Part shown: piece after piece, positions 44,299 to 57,063 of the stretch | Layout: the number at the start of each line of letters is the position of its first letter | Position numbering within the stretch: the first letter of the stretch is position 1 | From: Urophycis tenuis | Lineage: Eukaryota; Chordata; Actinopteri; Gadiformes; Phycidae | Reading direction: 5' to 3' | Assembly: GCA_036785325.1 (NCBI GenBank) | Contig: JAXIVH010000067.1 | Location: 759,918 to 823,917 of the forward strand | DNA length: 64,000 bases | Translations under genes and position numbers: made by a program | The notes under the pieces: generated by a model | Told to the model about the DNA's origin: nothing | The model's input: the letters and a program-made list of their open reading frames with translations, nothing else | Databases searched by the model: none

Positions 44299-44973
44299 AT
44301 CGATTGCATTCTTCTGTGGTTAAACCTCTCTTGAAGTGGACTAAACTATAACTTCTTGGGATGTCACTTATTCGTGACTTATTTGAAAAGTAGTCAAACC
44401 ATTGGGCTAAAACAATTAACTAAAGGACTATATTTGCGTATACCAAATCACTTTATTTTATTACTTCAGCAGTCCTACTGTCCTGCTGAGGTTTGTGCTG
44501 ATGACATCTTTCTGTTAAGTCATGTCTATTCTAATGTCAACCGAGATCAGCGACATTAGCTGTTACTCTCTTAATTGTCTGACTTCTAAGTCAACGATAA
44601 CCTCCGACAATGTCATAGGAAGCACTAAGGTGGTGCAGTGTACAGAGCTCCTTATGTACAGTTCTGCAGGCCAGGGCTCAAATCCCTGAATGGCCTGGTT
44701 GAGGTATTTGTTGGCTCCTTGTAATTCTCAAGGAAAAGGTTTTTTTTTTAATGTCATCTCATTTTGACACCGGTTGTTGTAAAAACTTGTAATTCCACAT
44801 TGTTCTTGGCATGAGTTGAACCCATGAATCAAGGTCAGATTATCAACAGCTCCATCCATTGTGCCAGCTGACTGTGAATTCAATGTCTCTTTGTCAAGAG
44901 TCAATGATGCAAAGTAGATTGCTGCACGTGGTTTGACAGTGCTGAATGCACGATGCCATTGCAAATCAACAGT

Positions 44974-45046
44974 CGCCTGAACAGGGACTTGAACCCTGGA
45001 CCCTCAGATTAAAAGTCTGATGCTCTACCGACTGAGCTATCCAGGC
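44974..45046 (-). tRNA. tRNA-Lys (TTT), L3
   Basis: Standard; unit B. Confidence 0.97.
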
Positions 45047-45160
45047 TTCTTGCTATTGTGCCTGACAATCAGATTTTATTTCAGTTTCCGTTGAAGGGAG
45101 CCCTGATATCTGTGAGGACTCCCATGCCACACGGAAGGTACTTCTGGGTATTATATTGTA

Positions 45161-45233
45161 GGGGAATTAGCTCAAGTGGTAGAGCGCTCGCTTAGCATGC
45201 GAGAGGTAGCAGGATCGATGCCTGCATTCTCCA
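45161..45233 (+). tRNA. tRNA-Ala (AGC), A2
   Basis: Standard A2; flank CTGTGGTT. Confidence 0.97.
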
Positions 45234-45300
45234 ATCGATTGCATTCTTCTGTGGTTAAACCTCTCTTGAAGTGGACTAAACTATAACTTCTTGGGATGTC

Positions 45301-45337
45301 ATGTGAGAGGTAGCGGGATCGATGCCTGCATTCTCCA
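45301..45337 (+). pseudogene. tRNA-Ala (CGC) 3' half
   Basis: 67 bp after Ala 45161. Confidence 0.9.
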
Positions 45338-45891
45338 ATCTATTGCATTCTTCAGGCCTTCACAATATTCTCGCTTTTTCGCCCACCAGTGTCCATTATT
45401 TCATTAGAATAAGGAGAAACATACTCTCAATTGTGGAAGCCGACAAAGCCTTAGCCAGTTTCCCTGTAGTCCACATAGAGCTGCTGTTTATCAGCCCTGC
45501 AGACCTGGGTTCAGGAGCTGTATCAATGGAAACAACGTCTTTTTAGAAACAACGCTATGTGAATTGTTCAGTCAATTATAACCTCTGACCTTCACACACC
45601 AAATGTCTCTGTGGTCCAGTGGAGATACTCCTCTTCTGTGCTGCAGACCTTGGTTCAAGTACCACCCGGCAGCATTGCTTTGTTTTGAGACATTACAATT
45701 CATGCCACATTGTTCTTGGCATGAGTTGAACCCATGAATCAAGGTCAGATTATCAAAAGATTGTGCCAGCACGCCACTGACTGTGAATTCAATGTCTCTT
45801 TCTCAAGAGTCAATGATGCAAAGTAGATCGCAGCACATGTTTCGACAGTGCTGAATGCATGATGCCAATTTATCCATTGCAAATCAACAGT

Positions 45892-45964
45892 CGCCTGAAC
45901 AGGGACTTGAACCCTGGACCCTCAGATTAAAAGTCTGATGCTCTACCGACTGAGCTATCCAGGC
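45892..45964 (-). tRNA. tRNA-Lys (TTT), L2
   Basis: Standard; flank CACGCCGG, the older form. Confidence 0.97.
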
Positions 45965-46084
45965 TTCACGCCGGTGTTATTGTGTCTGACAATCAGATTT
46001 TATTTCAGTTTCCATTGAAGGGAGCCCTGATATCTGTGAGGACCCCCATGCCACAGGGAAGGTACTTCTGGGTATTACATTGTA

Positions 46085-46157
46085 GGGGAATTAGCTCAAG
46101 TGGTAGAGCGCTCGCTTAGCATGCGAGAGGCAGCGGGATCGATGCCTGCATTCTCCA
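46085..46157 (+). tRNA. tRNA-Ala (AGC), A1
   Basis: Standard A1. Confidence 0.97.
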
Positions 46158-46832
46158 ATCGATTGCATTCTTCTGTGGTTAAACCTCTCTTGAAGTGGAC
46201 TAAACTATAACTTCTTGGGATGTCACTTATTCGTGACTTATTTGAAAAGTAGTCAAACCATTGGGCTAAAACAATTAACTAAAGGACTATATTTGCGTAT
46301 ACCAAATCACTTTATTTTATTACTTCAGCAGTCCTACTGTCCTGCTGAGGTTTGTGCTGATGACATCTTTCTGTTAAGTCATGTCTATTCTAATGTCAAC
46401 CGAGATCAGCGACATTAGCTGTTACTCTCTTAATTGTCTGACTTCTAAGTCAACGATAACCTCCGACAATGTCATAGGAAGCACTAAGGTGGTGCAGTGT
46501 ACAGAGCTCCTTATGTACAGTTCTGCAGGCCAGGGCTCAAATCCCTGAATGGCCTGGTTGAGGTATTTGTTGGCTCCTTGTAATTCTCAAGGAAAAGGTT
46601 TTTTTTTTAATGTCATCTCATTTTGACACCGGTTGTTGTAAAAACGTGTAATTCCACATTGTTCTTGGCATGAGTTGAACCCATGAATCAAGGTCAGATT
46701 ATCAACAGCTCCATCCATTGTGCCAGCTGACTGTGAATTCAATGTCTCTTTGTCAAGAGTCAATGATGCAAAGTAGATTGCTGCACGTGGTTTGACAGTG
46801 CTGAATGCATGATGCCATTGCAAATCAACAGT

Positions 46833-46905
46833 CGCCTGAACAGGGACTTGAACCCTGGACCCTCAGATTAAAAGTCTGATGCTCTACCAACTGAGCTATC
46901 CAGGC
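46833..46905 (-). tRNA. tRNA-Lys (TTT), L3, D-loop TTGG
   Basis: Second unit A marker. Confidence 0.97.
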
Positions 46906-47019
46906 TTCTTGCTATTGTGCCTGACAATCAGATTTTATTTCAGTTTCCGTTGAAGGGAGCCCTGATATCTGTGAGGACTCCCATGCCACACGGAAGGTAC
47001 TTATGGGTATTATATTGTA

Positions 47020-47092
47020 GGGGAATTAGCTCAAGTGGTAGAGCGCTCGCTTAGCATGCGAGAGGTAGCAGGATCGATGCCTGCATTCTCCA
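47020..47092 (+). tRNA. tRNA-Ala (AGC), A2
   Basis: Standard A2; 5' flank TTATGGG. Confidence 0.97.
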
Positions 47093-47159
47093 ATCGATTG
47101 CATTCTTCTGTGGTTAAACCTCTCTTGAAGTGGACTAAACTATAACTTCTTGGGATGTC

Positions 47160-47196
47160 ATGTGAGAGGTAGCGGGATCGATGCCTGCATTCTCCA
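47160..47196 (+). pseudogene. tRNA-Ala (CGC) 3' half
   Basis: 67 bp after Ala 47020. Confidence 0.9.
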
Positions 47197-47750
47197 ATCT
47201 ATTGCATTCTTCAGCACTTCACAATATTCTCGCTTTTTCGCCCACCAGTGTCCATTATTTCATTAGAATAAGGAGAAACATACTCTCAATTGTGGAAGCC
47301 GACAAAGCCTTAGCCAGTTTCCCTGTAGTCCACATAGAGCTGCTGTTTATCAGCCCTGCAGACCTGGGTTCAGGAGCTGTATCAATGGAAACAACGTCTT
47401 TTTAGAAACAACGCTATGTGAATTGTTCAGTCAATTATAACCTCTGACCTTCACACACCAAATGTCTCTGTGGTCCAGTGGAGATACTCCTCTTCTGTGC
47501 TGCAGACCTTGGTTCAAGTACCACCCGGCAGCATTGCTTTGTTTTGAGACATTAAAATTCATGCCACATTGTTCTTGGCATGAGTTGAACCCATGAATCA
47601 AGGTCAGATTATCAAAAGATTGTGCCAGCACGCCACTGACTGTGAATTCAATGTCTCTTTCTCAAGAGTCAATGATGCAAAGTAGATCGCAGCACGTGTT
47701 TCGACAGTGCTGAATGCATGATGCCAATTTATCCATTGCAAATCAACAGT

Positions 47751-47823
47751 CGCCTGAACAGGGACTTGAACCCTGGACCCTCAGATTAAAAGTCTGATGC
47801 TCTACCGACTGAGCTATCCAGGC
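47751..47823 (-). tRNA. tRNA-Lys (TTT), L2
   Basis: Standard. Confidence 0.97.
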
Positions 47824-47943
47824 TTCACGCTGGTGTTATTGTGTCTGACAATCAGATTTTATTTCAGTTTCCATTGAAGGGAGCCCTGATATCTGTGAGG
47901 ACTCCCATGCCACAGGGAAGGTACTTCTGGGTATTACATTGTA

Positions 47944-48016
47944 GGGGAATTAGCTCAAGTGGTAGAGCGCTCGCTTAGCATGCGAGAGGCAGCGGGATCG
48001 ATGCCTGCATTCTCCA
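47944..48016 (+). tRNA. tRNA-Ala (AGC), A1
   Basis: Standard A1. Confidence 0.97.
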
Positions 48017-48691
48017 ATCGATTGCATTCTTCTGTGGTTAAACCTCTCTTGAAGTGGACTAAACTATAACTTCTTGGGATGTCACTTATTCGTGACTTAT
48101 TTGAAAAGTAGTCAAACCATTGGGCTAAAACAATTAACTAAAGGACTATATTTGCGTATACCAAATCACTTTATTTTATTACTTCAGCAGTCCTACTGTC
48201 CTGCTGAGGTTTGTGCTGATGACATCTTTCTGTTAAGTCATGTCTATTCTAATGTCAACCGAGATCAGCGACATTAGCTGTTACTCTCTTAATTGTCTGA
48301 CTTCTAAGTCAACGATAACCTCCGACAATGTCATAGGAAGCACTAAGGTGGTGCAGTGTACAGAGCTCCTTATGTACAGTTCTGCAGGCCAGGGCTCAAA
48401 TCCCTGAATGGCCTGGTTGAGGTATTTGTTGGCTCCTTGTAATTCTCAAGGAAAAGGTTTTTTTTTTAATGTCATCTCATTTTGACACCGGTTGTTGTAA
48501 AAACTTGTAATTCCACATTGTTCTTGGCATGAGTTGAACCCATGAATCAAGGTCAGATTATCAACAGCTCCATCCATTGTGCCAGCTGACTGTGAATTCA
48601 ATGTCTCTTTGTCAAGAGTCAATGATGCAAAGTAGATTGCTGCACGTGGTTTGACAGTGCTGAATGCACGATGCCATTGCAAATCAACAGT

Positions 48692-48764
48692 CGCCTGAAC
48701 AGGGACTTGAACCCTGGACCCTCAGATTAAAAGTCTGATGCTCTACCGACTGAGCTATCCAGGC
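48692..48764 (-). tRNA. tRNA-Lys (TTT), L3
   Basis: Standard; unit B. Confidence 0.97.
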
Positions 48765-48878
48765 TTCTTGCTATTGTGCCTGACAATCAGATTTTATTTC
48801 AGTTTCCGTTGAAGGGAGCCCTGATATCTGTGAGGACTCCCATGCCACACGGAAGGTACTTCTGGGTATTATATTGTA

Positions 48879-48951
48879 GGGGAATTAGCTCAAGTGGTAG
48901 AGCGCTCGCTTAGCATGCGAGAGGTAGCAGGATCGATCCCTGCATTCTCCA
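48879..48951 (+). tRNA. tRNA-Ala (AGC), A2, T-loop variant
   Basis: T-loop ATCGATC instead of ATCGATG; also at 50738 and 54456, marking unit B. Confidence 0.95.
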
Positions 48952-49018
48952 ATCGATTGCATTCTTCTGTTGTTAAACCTCTCTTGAAGTGGACTAAACT
49001 ATAACTTCTTGGGATGTC

Positions 49019-49055
49019 ATGTGAGAGGTAGCGGGATCGATGCCTGCATTCTCCA
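49019..49055 (+). pseudogene. tRNA-Ala (CGC) 3' half
   Basis: 67 bp after Ala 48879. Confidence 0.9.
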
Positions 49056-49609
49056 ATCTATTGCATTCTTCAGCACTTCACAATATTCTCGCTTTTTCGC
49101 CCACCAGTGTCCATTATTTCATTAGAATAAGGAGAAACATACTCTCAATTGTGGAAGCCGACAAAGCCTTAGCCAGTTTCCCTGTAGTCCACATAGAGCT
49201 GCTGTTTATCAGCCCTGCAGACCTGGGTTCAGGAGCTGTATCAATGGAAACAACGTCTTTTTAGAAACAACGCTATGTGAATTGTTCAGTCAATTATAAC
49301 CTCTGACCTTCACACACCAAATGTCTCTGTGGTCCAGTGGAGATACTCCTCTTCTGTGCTGCAGACCTTGGTTCAAGTACCACCCGGCAGCATTGCTTTG
49401 TTTTGAGACATTAAAATTCATGCCACATTGTTCTTGGCATGAGTTGAACCCATGAATCAAGGTCAGATTATCAAAAGATTGTGCCAGCACGCCACTGACT
49501 GTGAATTCAATGTCTCTTTCTCAAGAGTCAATGATGCAAAGTAGATCGCAGCACATGTTTCGACAGTGCTGAATGCATGATGCCAATTTATCCATTGCAA
49601 ATCAACAGT

Positions 49610-49682
49610 CGCCTGAACAGGGACTTGAACCCTGGACCCTCAGATTAAAAGTCTGATGCTCTACCGACTGAGCTATCCAGGC
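49610..49682 (-). tRNA. tRNA-Lys (TTT), L2
   Basis: Standard. Confidence 0.97.
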
Positions 49683-49802
49683 TTCACGCTGGTGTTATTG
49701 TGTCTGACAATCAGATTTTATTTCAGTTTCCATTGAAGGGAGCCCTGATATCTGTGAGGACTCCCATGCCACAGGGAAGGTACTTCTGGGTATTACATTG
49801 TA

Positions 49803-49875
49803 GGGGAATTAGCTCAAGTGGTAGAGCGCTCGCTTAGCATGCGAGAGGCAGCGGGATCGATGCCTGCATTCTCCA
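49803..49875 (+). tRNA. tRNA-Ala (AGC), A1
   Basis: Standard A1. Confidence 0.97.
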
Positions 49876-50550
49876 ATCGATTGCATTCTTCTGTGGTTAA
49901 ACCTCTCTTGAAGTGGACTAAACTATAACTTCTTGGGATGTCACTTATTCGTGACTTATTTGAAAAGTAGTCAAACCATTGGGCTAAAACAATTAACTAA
50001 AGGACTATATTTGCGTATACCAAATCACTTTATTTTATTACTTCAGCAGTCCTACTGTCCTGCTGAGGTTTGTGCTGATGACATCTTTCTGTTAAGTCAT
50101 GTCTATTCTAATGTCAACCGAGATCAGCGACATTAGCTGTTACTCTCTTAATTGTCTGACTTCTAAGTCAACGATAACCTCCGACAATGTCATAGGAAGC
50201 ACTAAGGTGGTGCAGTGTACAGAGCTCCTTATGTACAGTTCTGCAGGCCAGGGCTCAAATCCCTGAATGGCCTGGTTGAGGTATTTGTTGGCTCCTTGTA
50301 ATTCTCAAGGAAAAGGTTTTTTTTTTAATGTCATCTCATTTTGACACCGGTTGTTGTAAAAACTTGTAATTCCACATTGTTCTTGGCATGAGTTGAACCC
50401 ATGAATCAAGGTCAGATTATCAACAGCTCCATCCATTGTGCCAGCTGACTGTGAATTCAATGTCTCTTTGTCAAGAGTCAATGATGCAAAGTAGATTGCT
50501 GCACGTGGTTTGACAGTGCTGAATGCACGATGCCATTGCAAATCAACAGT

Positions 50551-50623
50551 CGCCTGAACAGGGACTTGAACCCTGGACCCTCAGATTAAAAGTCTGATGC
50601 TCTACCGACTGAGCTATCCAGGC
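50551..50623 (-). tRNA. tRNA-Lys (TTT), L3
   Basis: Standard; unit B. Confidence 0.97.
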
Positions 50624-50737
50624 TTCTTGCTATTGTGCCTGACAATCAGATTTTATTTCAGTTTCCGTTGAAGGGAGCCCTGATATCTGTGAGGACTCCC
50701 ATGCCACACGGAAGGTACTTATGGGTATTATATTGTA

Positions 50738-50810
50738 GGGGAATTAGCTCAAGTGGTAGAGCGCTCGCTTAGCATGCGAGAGGTAGCAGGATCGATCCCT
50801 GCATTCTCCA
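50738..50810 (+). tRNA. tRNA-Ala (AGC), A2, T-loop variant
   Basis: T-loop ATCGATC; the 5' flank TTATGGG is shared with Ala 47020, a sign of exchange between units. Confidence 0.95.
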
Positions 50811-50877
50811 ATCGATTGCATTCTTCTGTTGTTAAACCTCTCTTGAAGTGGACTAAACTATAACTTCTTGGGATGTC

Positions 50878-50914
50878 ATGTGAGAGGTAGCGGGATCGAT
50901 GCCTGCATTCTCCA
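50878..50914 (+). pseudogene. tRNA-Ala (CGC) 3' half
   Basis: 67 bp after Ala 50738. Confidence 0.9.
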
Positions 50915-51468
50915 ATCTATTGCATTCTTCAGCACTTCACAATATTCTCGCTTTTTCGCCCACCAGTGTCCATTATTTCATTAGAATAAGGAGAAACATA
51001 CTCTCAATTGTGGAAGCCGACAAAGCCTTAGCCAGTTTCCCTGTAGTCCACATAGAGCTGCTGTTTATCAGCCCTGCAGACCTGGGTTCAGGAGCTGTAT
51101 CAATGGAAACAACGTCTTTTTAGAAACAACGCTATGTGAATTGTTCAGTCAATTATAACCTCTGACCTTCACACACCAAATGTCTCTGTGGTCCAGTGGA
51201 GATACTCCTCTTCTGTGCTGCAGACCTTGGTTCAAGTACCACCCGGCAGCATTGCTTTGTTTTGAGACATTAAAATTCATGCCACATTGTTCTTGGCATG
51301 AGTTGAACCCATGAATCAAGGTCAGATTATCAAAAGATTGTGCCAGCACGCCACTGACTGTGAATTCAATGTCTCTTTCTCAAGAGTCAATGATGCAAAG
51401 TAGATCGCAGCACATGTTTCGACAGTGCTGAATGCATGATGCCAATTTATCCATTGCAAATCAACAGT

Positions 51469-51541
51469 CGCCTGAACAGGGACTTGAACCCTGGACCCTC
51501 AGATTAAAAGTCTGATGCTCTACCGACTGAGCTATCCAGGC
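51469..51541 (-). tRNA. tRNA-Lys (TTT), L2
   Basis: Standard. Confidence 0.97.
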
Positions 51542-51661
51542 TTCACGCTGGTGTTATTGTGTCTGACAATCAGATTTTATTTCAGTTTCCATTGAAGGGA
51601 GCCCTGATATCTGTGAGGACTCCCATGCCACAGGGAAGGTACTTCTGGGTATTACATTGTA

Positions 51662-51734
51662 GGGGAATTAGCTCAAGTGGTAGAGCGCTCGCTTAGCATG
51701 CGAGAGGCAGCGGGATCGATGCCTGCATTCTCCA
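51662..51734 (+). tRNA. tRNA-Ala (AGC), A1
   Basis: Standard A1. Confidence 0.97.
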
Positions 51735-52409
51735 ATCGATTGCATTCTTCTGTGGTTAAACCTCTCTTGAAGTGGACTAAACTATAACTTCTTGGGATGT
51801 CACTTATTCGTGACTTATTTGAAAAGTAGTCAAACCATTGGGCTAAAACAATTAACTAAAGGACTATATTTGCGTATACCAAATCACTTTATTTTATTAC
51901 TTCAGCAGTCCTACTGTCCTGCTGAGGTTTGTGCTGATGACATCTTTCTGTTAAGTCATGTCTATTCTAATGTCAACCGAGATCAGCGACATTAGCTGTT
52001 ACTCTCTTAATTGTCTGACTTCTAAGTCAACGATAACCTCCGACAATGTCATAGGAAGCACTAAGGTGGTGCAGTGTACAGAGCTCCTTATGTACAGTTC
52101 TGCAGGCCAGGGCTCAAATCCCTGAATGGCCTGGTTGAGGTATTTGTTGGCTCCTTGTAATTCTCAAGGAAAAGGTTTTTTTTTTAATGTCATCTCATTT
52201 TGACACCGGTTGTTGTAAAAACGTGTAATTCCACATTGTTCTTGGCATGAGTTGAACCCATGAATCAAGGTCAGATTATCAACAGCTCCATCCATTGTGC
52301 CAGCTGACTGTGAATTCAATGTCTCTTTGTCAAGAGTCAATGATGCAAAGTAGATTGCTGCACGTGGTTTGACAGTGCTGAATGCATGACGCCATTGCAA
52401 ATCAACAGT

Positions 52410-52482
52410 CGCCTGAACAGGGACTTGAACCCTGGACCCTCAGATTAAAAGTCTGATGCTCTACCAACTGAGCTATCCAGGC
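52410..52482 (-). tRNA. tRNA-Lys (TTT), L3, D-loop TTGG
   Basis: Third unit A marker. Confidence 0.97.
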
Positions 52483-52596
52483 TTCTTGCTATTGTGCCTG
52501 ACAATCAGATTTTATTTCAGTTTCCGTTGAAGGGAGCCCTGATATCTGTGAGGACTCCCATGCCACACGGAAGGTACTTCTGGGTATTATATTGTA

Positions 52597-52669
52597 GGGG
52601 AATTAGCTCAAGTGGTAGAGCGCTCGCTTAGCATGCGAGAGGTAGCAGGATCGATGCCTGCATTCTCCA
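52597..52669 (+). tRNA. tRNA-Ala (AGC), A2
   Basis: Standard A2. Confidence 0.97.
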
Positions 52670-52736
52670 ATCGATTGCATTCTTCTGTGGTTAAACCTCT
52701 CTTGAAGTGGACTAAACTATAACTTCTTGGGATGTC

Positions 52737-52773
52737 ATGTGAGAGGTAGCGGGATCGATGCCTGCATTCTCCA
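52737..52773 (+). pseudogene. tRNA-Ala (CGC) 3' half
   Basis: 67 bp after Ala 52597. Confidence 0.9.
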
Positions 52774-53327
52774 ATCTATTGCATTCTTCAGCACTTCACA
52801 ATATTCTCGCTTTTTCGCCCACCAGTGTCCATTATTTCATTAGAATAAGGAGAAACATACTCTCAATTGTGGAAGCCGACAAAGCCTTAGCCAGTTTCCC
52901 TGTAGTCCACATAGAGCTGCTGTTTATCAGCCCTGCAGACCTGGGTTCAGGAGCTGTATCAATGGAAACAACGTCTTTTTAGAAACAACGCTATGTGAAT
53001 TGTTCAGTCAATTATAACCTCTGACCTTCACACACCAAATGTCTCTGTGGTCCAGTGGAGATACTCCTCTTCTGTGCTGCAGACCTTGGTTCAAGTACCA
53101 CCCGGCAGCATTGCTTTGTTTTGAGACATTAAAATTCATGCCACATTGTTCTTGGCATGAGTTGAACCCATGAATCAAGGTCAGATTATCAAAAGATTGT
53201 GCCAGCACGCCACTGACTGTGAATTCAATGTCTCTTTCTCAAGAGTCAATGATGCAAAGTAGATCGCAGCACATGTTTCGACAGTGCTGAATGCATGATG
53301 CCAATTTATCCATTGCAAATCAACAGT

Positions 53328-53400
53328 CGCCTGAACAGGGACTTGAACCCTGGACCCTCAGATTAAAAGTCTGATGCTCTACCGACTGAGCTATCCAGGC
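53328..53400 (-). tRNA. tRNA-Lys (TTT), L2
   Basis: Standard. Confidence 0.97.
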
Positions 53401-53520
53401 TTCACGCTGGTGTTATTGTGTCTGACAATCAGATTTTATTTCAGTTTCCATTGAAGGGAGCCCTGATATCTGTGAGGACTCCCATGCCACAGGGAAGGTA
53501 CTTCTGGGTATTACATTGTA

Positions 53521-53593
53521 GGGGAATTAGCTCAAGTGGTAGAGCGCTCGCTTAGCATGCGAGAGGCAGCGGGATCGATGCCTGCATTCTCCA
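53521..53593 (+). tRNA. tRNA-Ala (AGC), A1
   Basis: Standard A1. Confidence 0.97.
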
Positions 53594-54268
53594 ATCGATT
53601 GCATTCTTCTGTGGTTAAACCTCTCTTGAAGTGGACTAAACTATAACTTCTTGGGATGTCACTTATTCGTGACTTATTTGAAAAGTAGTCAAACCATTGG
53701 GCTAAAACAATTAACTAAAGGACTATATTTGCGTATACCAAATCACTTTATTTTATTACTTCAGCAGTCCTACTGTCCTGCTGAGGTTTGTGCTGATGAC
53801 ATCTTTCTGTTAAGTCATGTCTATTCTAATGTCAACCGAGATCAGCGACATTAGCTGTTACTCTCTTAATTGTCTGACTTCTAAGTCAACGATAACCTCC
53901 GACAATGTCATAGGAAGCACTAAGGTGGTGCAGTGTACAGAGCTCCTTATGTACAGTTCTGCAGGCCAGGGCTCAAATCCCTGAATGGCCTGGTTGAGGT
54001 ATTTGTTGGCTCCTTGTAATTCTCAAGGAAAAGGTTTTTTTTTTAATGTCATCTCATTTTGACACCGGTTGTTGTAAAAACTTGTAATTCCACATTGTTC
54101 TTGGCATGAGTTGAACCCATGAATCAAGGTCAGATTATCAACAGCTCCATCCATTGTGCCAGCTGACTGTGAATTCAATGTCTCTTTGTCAAGAGTCAAT
54201 GATGCAAAGTAGATTGCTGCACGTGGTTTGACAGTGCTGAATGCACGATGCCATTGCAAATCAACAGT

Positions 54269-54341
54269 CGCCTGAACAGGGACTTGAACCCTGGACCCTC
54301 AGATTAAAAGTCTGATGCTCTACCGACTGAGCTATCCAGGC
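54269..54341 (-). tRNA. tRNA-Lys (TTT), L3
   Basis: Standard; unit B. Confidence 0.97.
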
Positions 54342-54455
54342 TTCTTGCTATTGTGCCTGACAATCAGATTTTATTTCAGTTTCCGTTGAAGGGAGCCCTG
54401 ATATCTGTGAGGACTCCCATGCCACACGGAAGGTACTTCTGGGTATTATATTGTA

Positions 54456-54528
54456 GGGGAATTAGCTCAAGTGGTAGAGCGCTCGCTTAGCATGCGAGAG
54501 GTAGCAGGATCGATCCCTGCATTCTCCA
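54456..54528 (+). tRNA. tRNA-Ala (AGC), A2, T-loop variant
   Basis: T-loop ATCGATC and flank CTGTTGTT. Confidence 0.95.
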
Positions 54529-54595
54529 ATCGATTGCATTCTTCTGTTGTTAAACCTCTCTTGAAGTGGACTAAACTATAACTTCTTGGGATGTC

Positions 54596-54632
54596 ATGTG
54601 AGAGGTAGCGGGATCGATGCCTGCATTCTCCA
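54596..54632 (+). pseudogene. tRNA-Ala (CGC) 3' half
   Basis: 67 bp after Ala 54456. Confidence 0.9.
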
Positions 54633-55186
54633 ATCTATTGCATTCTTCAGCACTTCACAATATTCTCGCTTTTTCGCCCACCAGTGTCCATTATTTCATT
54701 AGAATAAGGAGAAACATACTCTCAATTGTGGAAGCCGACAAAGCCTTAGCCAGTTTCCCTGTAGTCCACATAGAGCTGCTGTTTATCAGCCCTGCAGACC
54801 TGGGTTCAGGAGCTGTATCAATGGAAACAACGTCTTTTTAGAAACAACGCTATGTGAATTGTTCAGTCAATTATAACCTCTGACCTTCACACACCAAATG
54901 TCTCTGTGGTCCAGTGGAGATACTCCTCTTCTGTGCTGCAGACCTTGGTTCAAGTACCACCCGGCAGCATTGCTTTGTTTTGAGACATTAAAATTCATGC
55001 CACATTGTTCTTGGCATGAGTTGAACCCATGAATCAAGGTCAGATTATCAAAAGATTGTGCCAGCACGCCACTGACTGTGAATTCAATGTCTCTTTCTCA
55101 AGAGTCAATGATGCAAAGTAGATCGCAGCACATGTTTCGACAGTGCTGAATGCATGATGCCAATTTATCCATTGCAAATCAACAGT

Positions 55187-55259
55187 CGCCTGAACAGGGA
55201 CTTGAACCCTGGACCCTCAGATTAAAAGTCTGATGCTCTACCGACTGAGCTATCCAGGC
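55187..55259 (-). tRNA. tRNA-Lys (TTT), L2
   Basis: Standard. Confidence 0.97.
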
Positions 55260-55379
55260 TTCACGCTGGTGTTATTGTGTCTGACAATCAGATTTTATTT
55301 CAGTTTCCATTGAAGGGAGCCCTGATATCTGTGAGGACTCCCATGCCACAGGGAAGGTACTTCTGGGTATTACATTGTA

Positions 55380-55452
55380 GGGGAATTAGCTCAAGTGGTA
55401 GAGCGCTCGCTTAGCATGCGAGAGGCAGCGGGATCGATGCCTGCATTCTCCA
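55380..55452 (+). tRNA. tRNA-Ala (AGC), A1
   Basis: Standard A1. Confidence 0.97.
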
Positions 55453-56145
55453 ATCGATTGCATTCTTCTGTGGTTAAACCTCTCTTGAAGTGGACTAAAC
55501 TATAACTTCTTGGGATGTCACTTATTCGTGACTTATTTGAAAAGTAGTCAAACCATTGGGCTAAAACAATTAACTAAAGGACTATATTTGCGTATACCAA
55601 ATCACTTTATTTTATTACTTCAGCAGTCCTACTGTCCTGCTGAGGTTTGTGCTGATGACATCTTTCTGTTAAGTCATGTCTATTCTAATGTCAACCGAGA
55701 TCAGCGACATTAGCTGTTACTCTCTTAATTGTCTGACTTCTAAGTCAACGATAACCTCCGACAATGTCATAGGAAGCACTAAGGTGGTGCAGTGTACAGA
55801 GCTCCTTATGTACAGTTCTGCAGGCCAGGGCTCAAATCCCTGAATGGCCTGGTTAAGGTATTTGTTGGCTCCTTGTAATTCTCAAGGAAAAGGTTTTTTT
55901 TTTAATGTCATCTCATTTTGACAGGTTGTTGGTTGTTACAACCGGTTGTTGTAAAAACGTGTAATTCCACATTGTTCTTGGCATGAGTTGAACCCATGAA
56001 TCAAGGTCAGATTATCAACAGCTCCATCCATTGTGCCAGCTGACTGTGAATTCAATGTCTCTTTGTCAAGAGTCAATGATGCAAAGTAGATTGCTGCACG
56101 TGGTTTGACAGTGCTGAATGCATGATGCCATTGCAAATCAACAGT

Positions 56146-56218
56146 CGCCTGAACAGGGACTTGAACCCTGGACCCTCAGATTAAAAGTCTGATGCTCTAC
56201 CAACTGAGCTATCCAGGC
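56146..56218 (-). tRNA. tRNA-Lys (TTT), L3, D-loop TTGG
   Basis: Unit A marker, out of the 5577-bp phase (3736 bp after the previous one). Confidence 0.97.
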
Positions 56219-56332
56219 TTCTTGCTATTGTGCCTGACAATCAGATTTTATTTCAGTTTCCGTTGAAGGGAGCCCTGATATCTGTGAGGACTCCCATGCC
56301 ACACGGAAGGTACTTCTGGGTATTATATTGTA

Positions 56333-56405
56333 GGGGAATTAGCTCAAGTGGTAGAGCGCTCGCTTAGCATGCGAGAGGTAGCAGGATCGATGCCTGCATT
56401 CTCCG
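56333..56405 (+). tRNA. tRNA-Ala (AGC), A2, discriminator G
   Basis: Position 73 is G instead of A, which would be expected to weaken alanine identity. Confidence 0.92.
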
Positions 56406-56472
56406 ATCGATTGCATTCTTCTGTGGTTAAACCTCTCTTGAAGTGGACTAAACTATAACTTCTTGGGATGTC

Positions 56473-56509
56473 ATGTGAGAGGTAGCGGGATCGATGCCTG
56501 CATTCTCCA
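56473..56509 (+). pseudogene. tRNA-Ala (CGC) 3' half
   Basis: Last of the 17 halves. Confidence 0.9.
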
Positions 56510-57063
56510 ATCTATTGCATTCTTCAGCACTTCACAATATTCTCGCTTTTTCGCCCACCAGTGTCCATTATTTCATTAGAATAAGGAGAAACATACTCTC
56601 AATTGTGGAAGCCGACAAAGCCTTAGCCAGTTTCCCTGTAGTCCACATAGAGCTGCTGTTTATCAGCCCTGCAGACCTGGGTTCAGGAGCTGTATCAATG
56701 GAAACAACGTCTTTTTAGAAACAACGCTATGTGAATTGTTCAGTCAATTATAACCTCTGACCTTCACACACCAAATGTCTCTGTGGTCCAGTGGAGATAC
56801 TCCTCTTCTGTGCTGCAGACCTTGGTTCAAGTACCACCCGGCAGCATTGCTTTGTTTTGAGACATTACAATTCATGCCACATTGTTCTTGGCATGAGTTG
56901 AACCCATGAATCAAGGTCAGATTATCAAATGATTGTGCCAGCACGCCACTGACTGCGAATTCAATGTCTCTTTCTCAAGAGTCAATGATGCAAAGTAGGT
57001 CACAGCACATGTTTCGACAGTGCTGAATGCATGATGCCAATTTATCCACTGCAAATCAACAGT

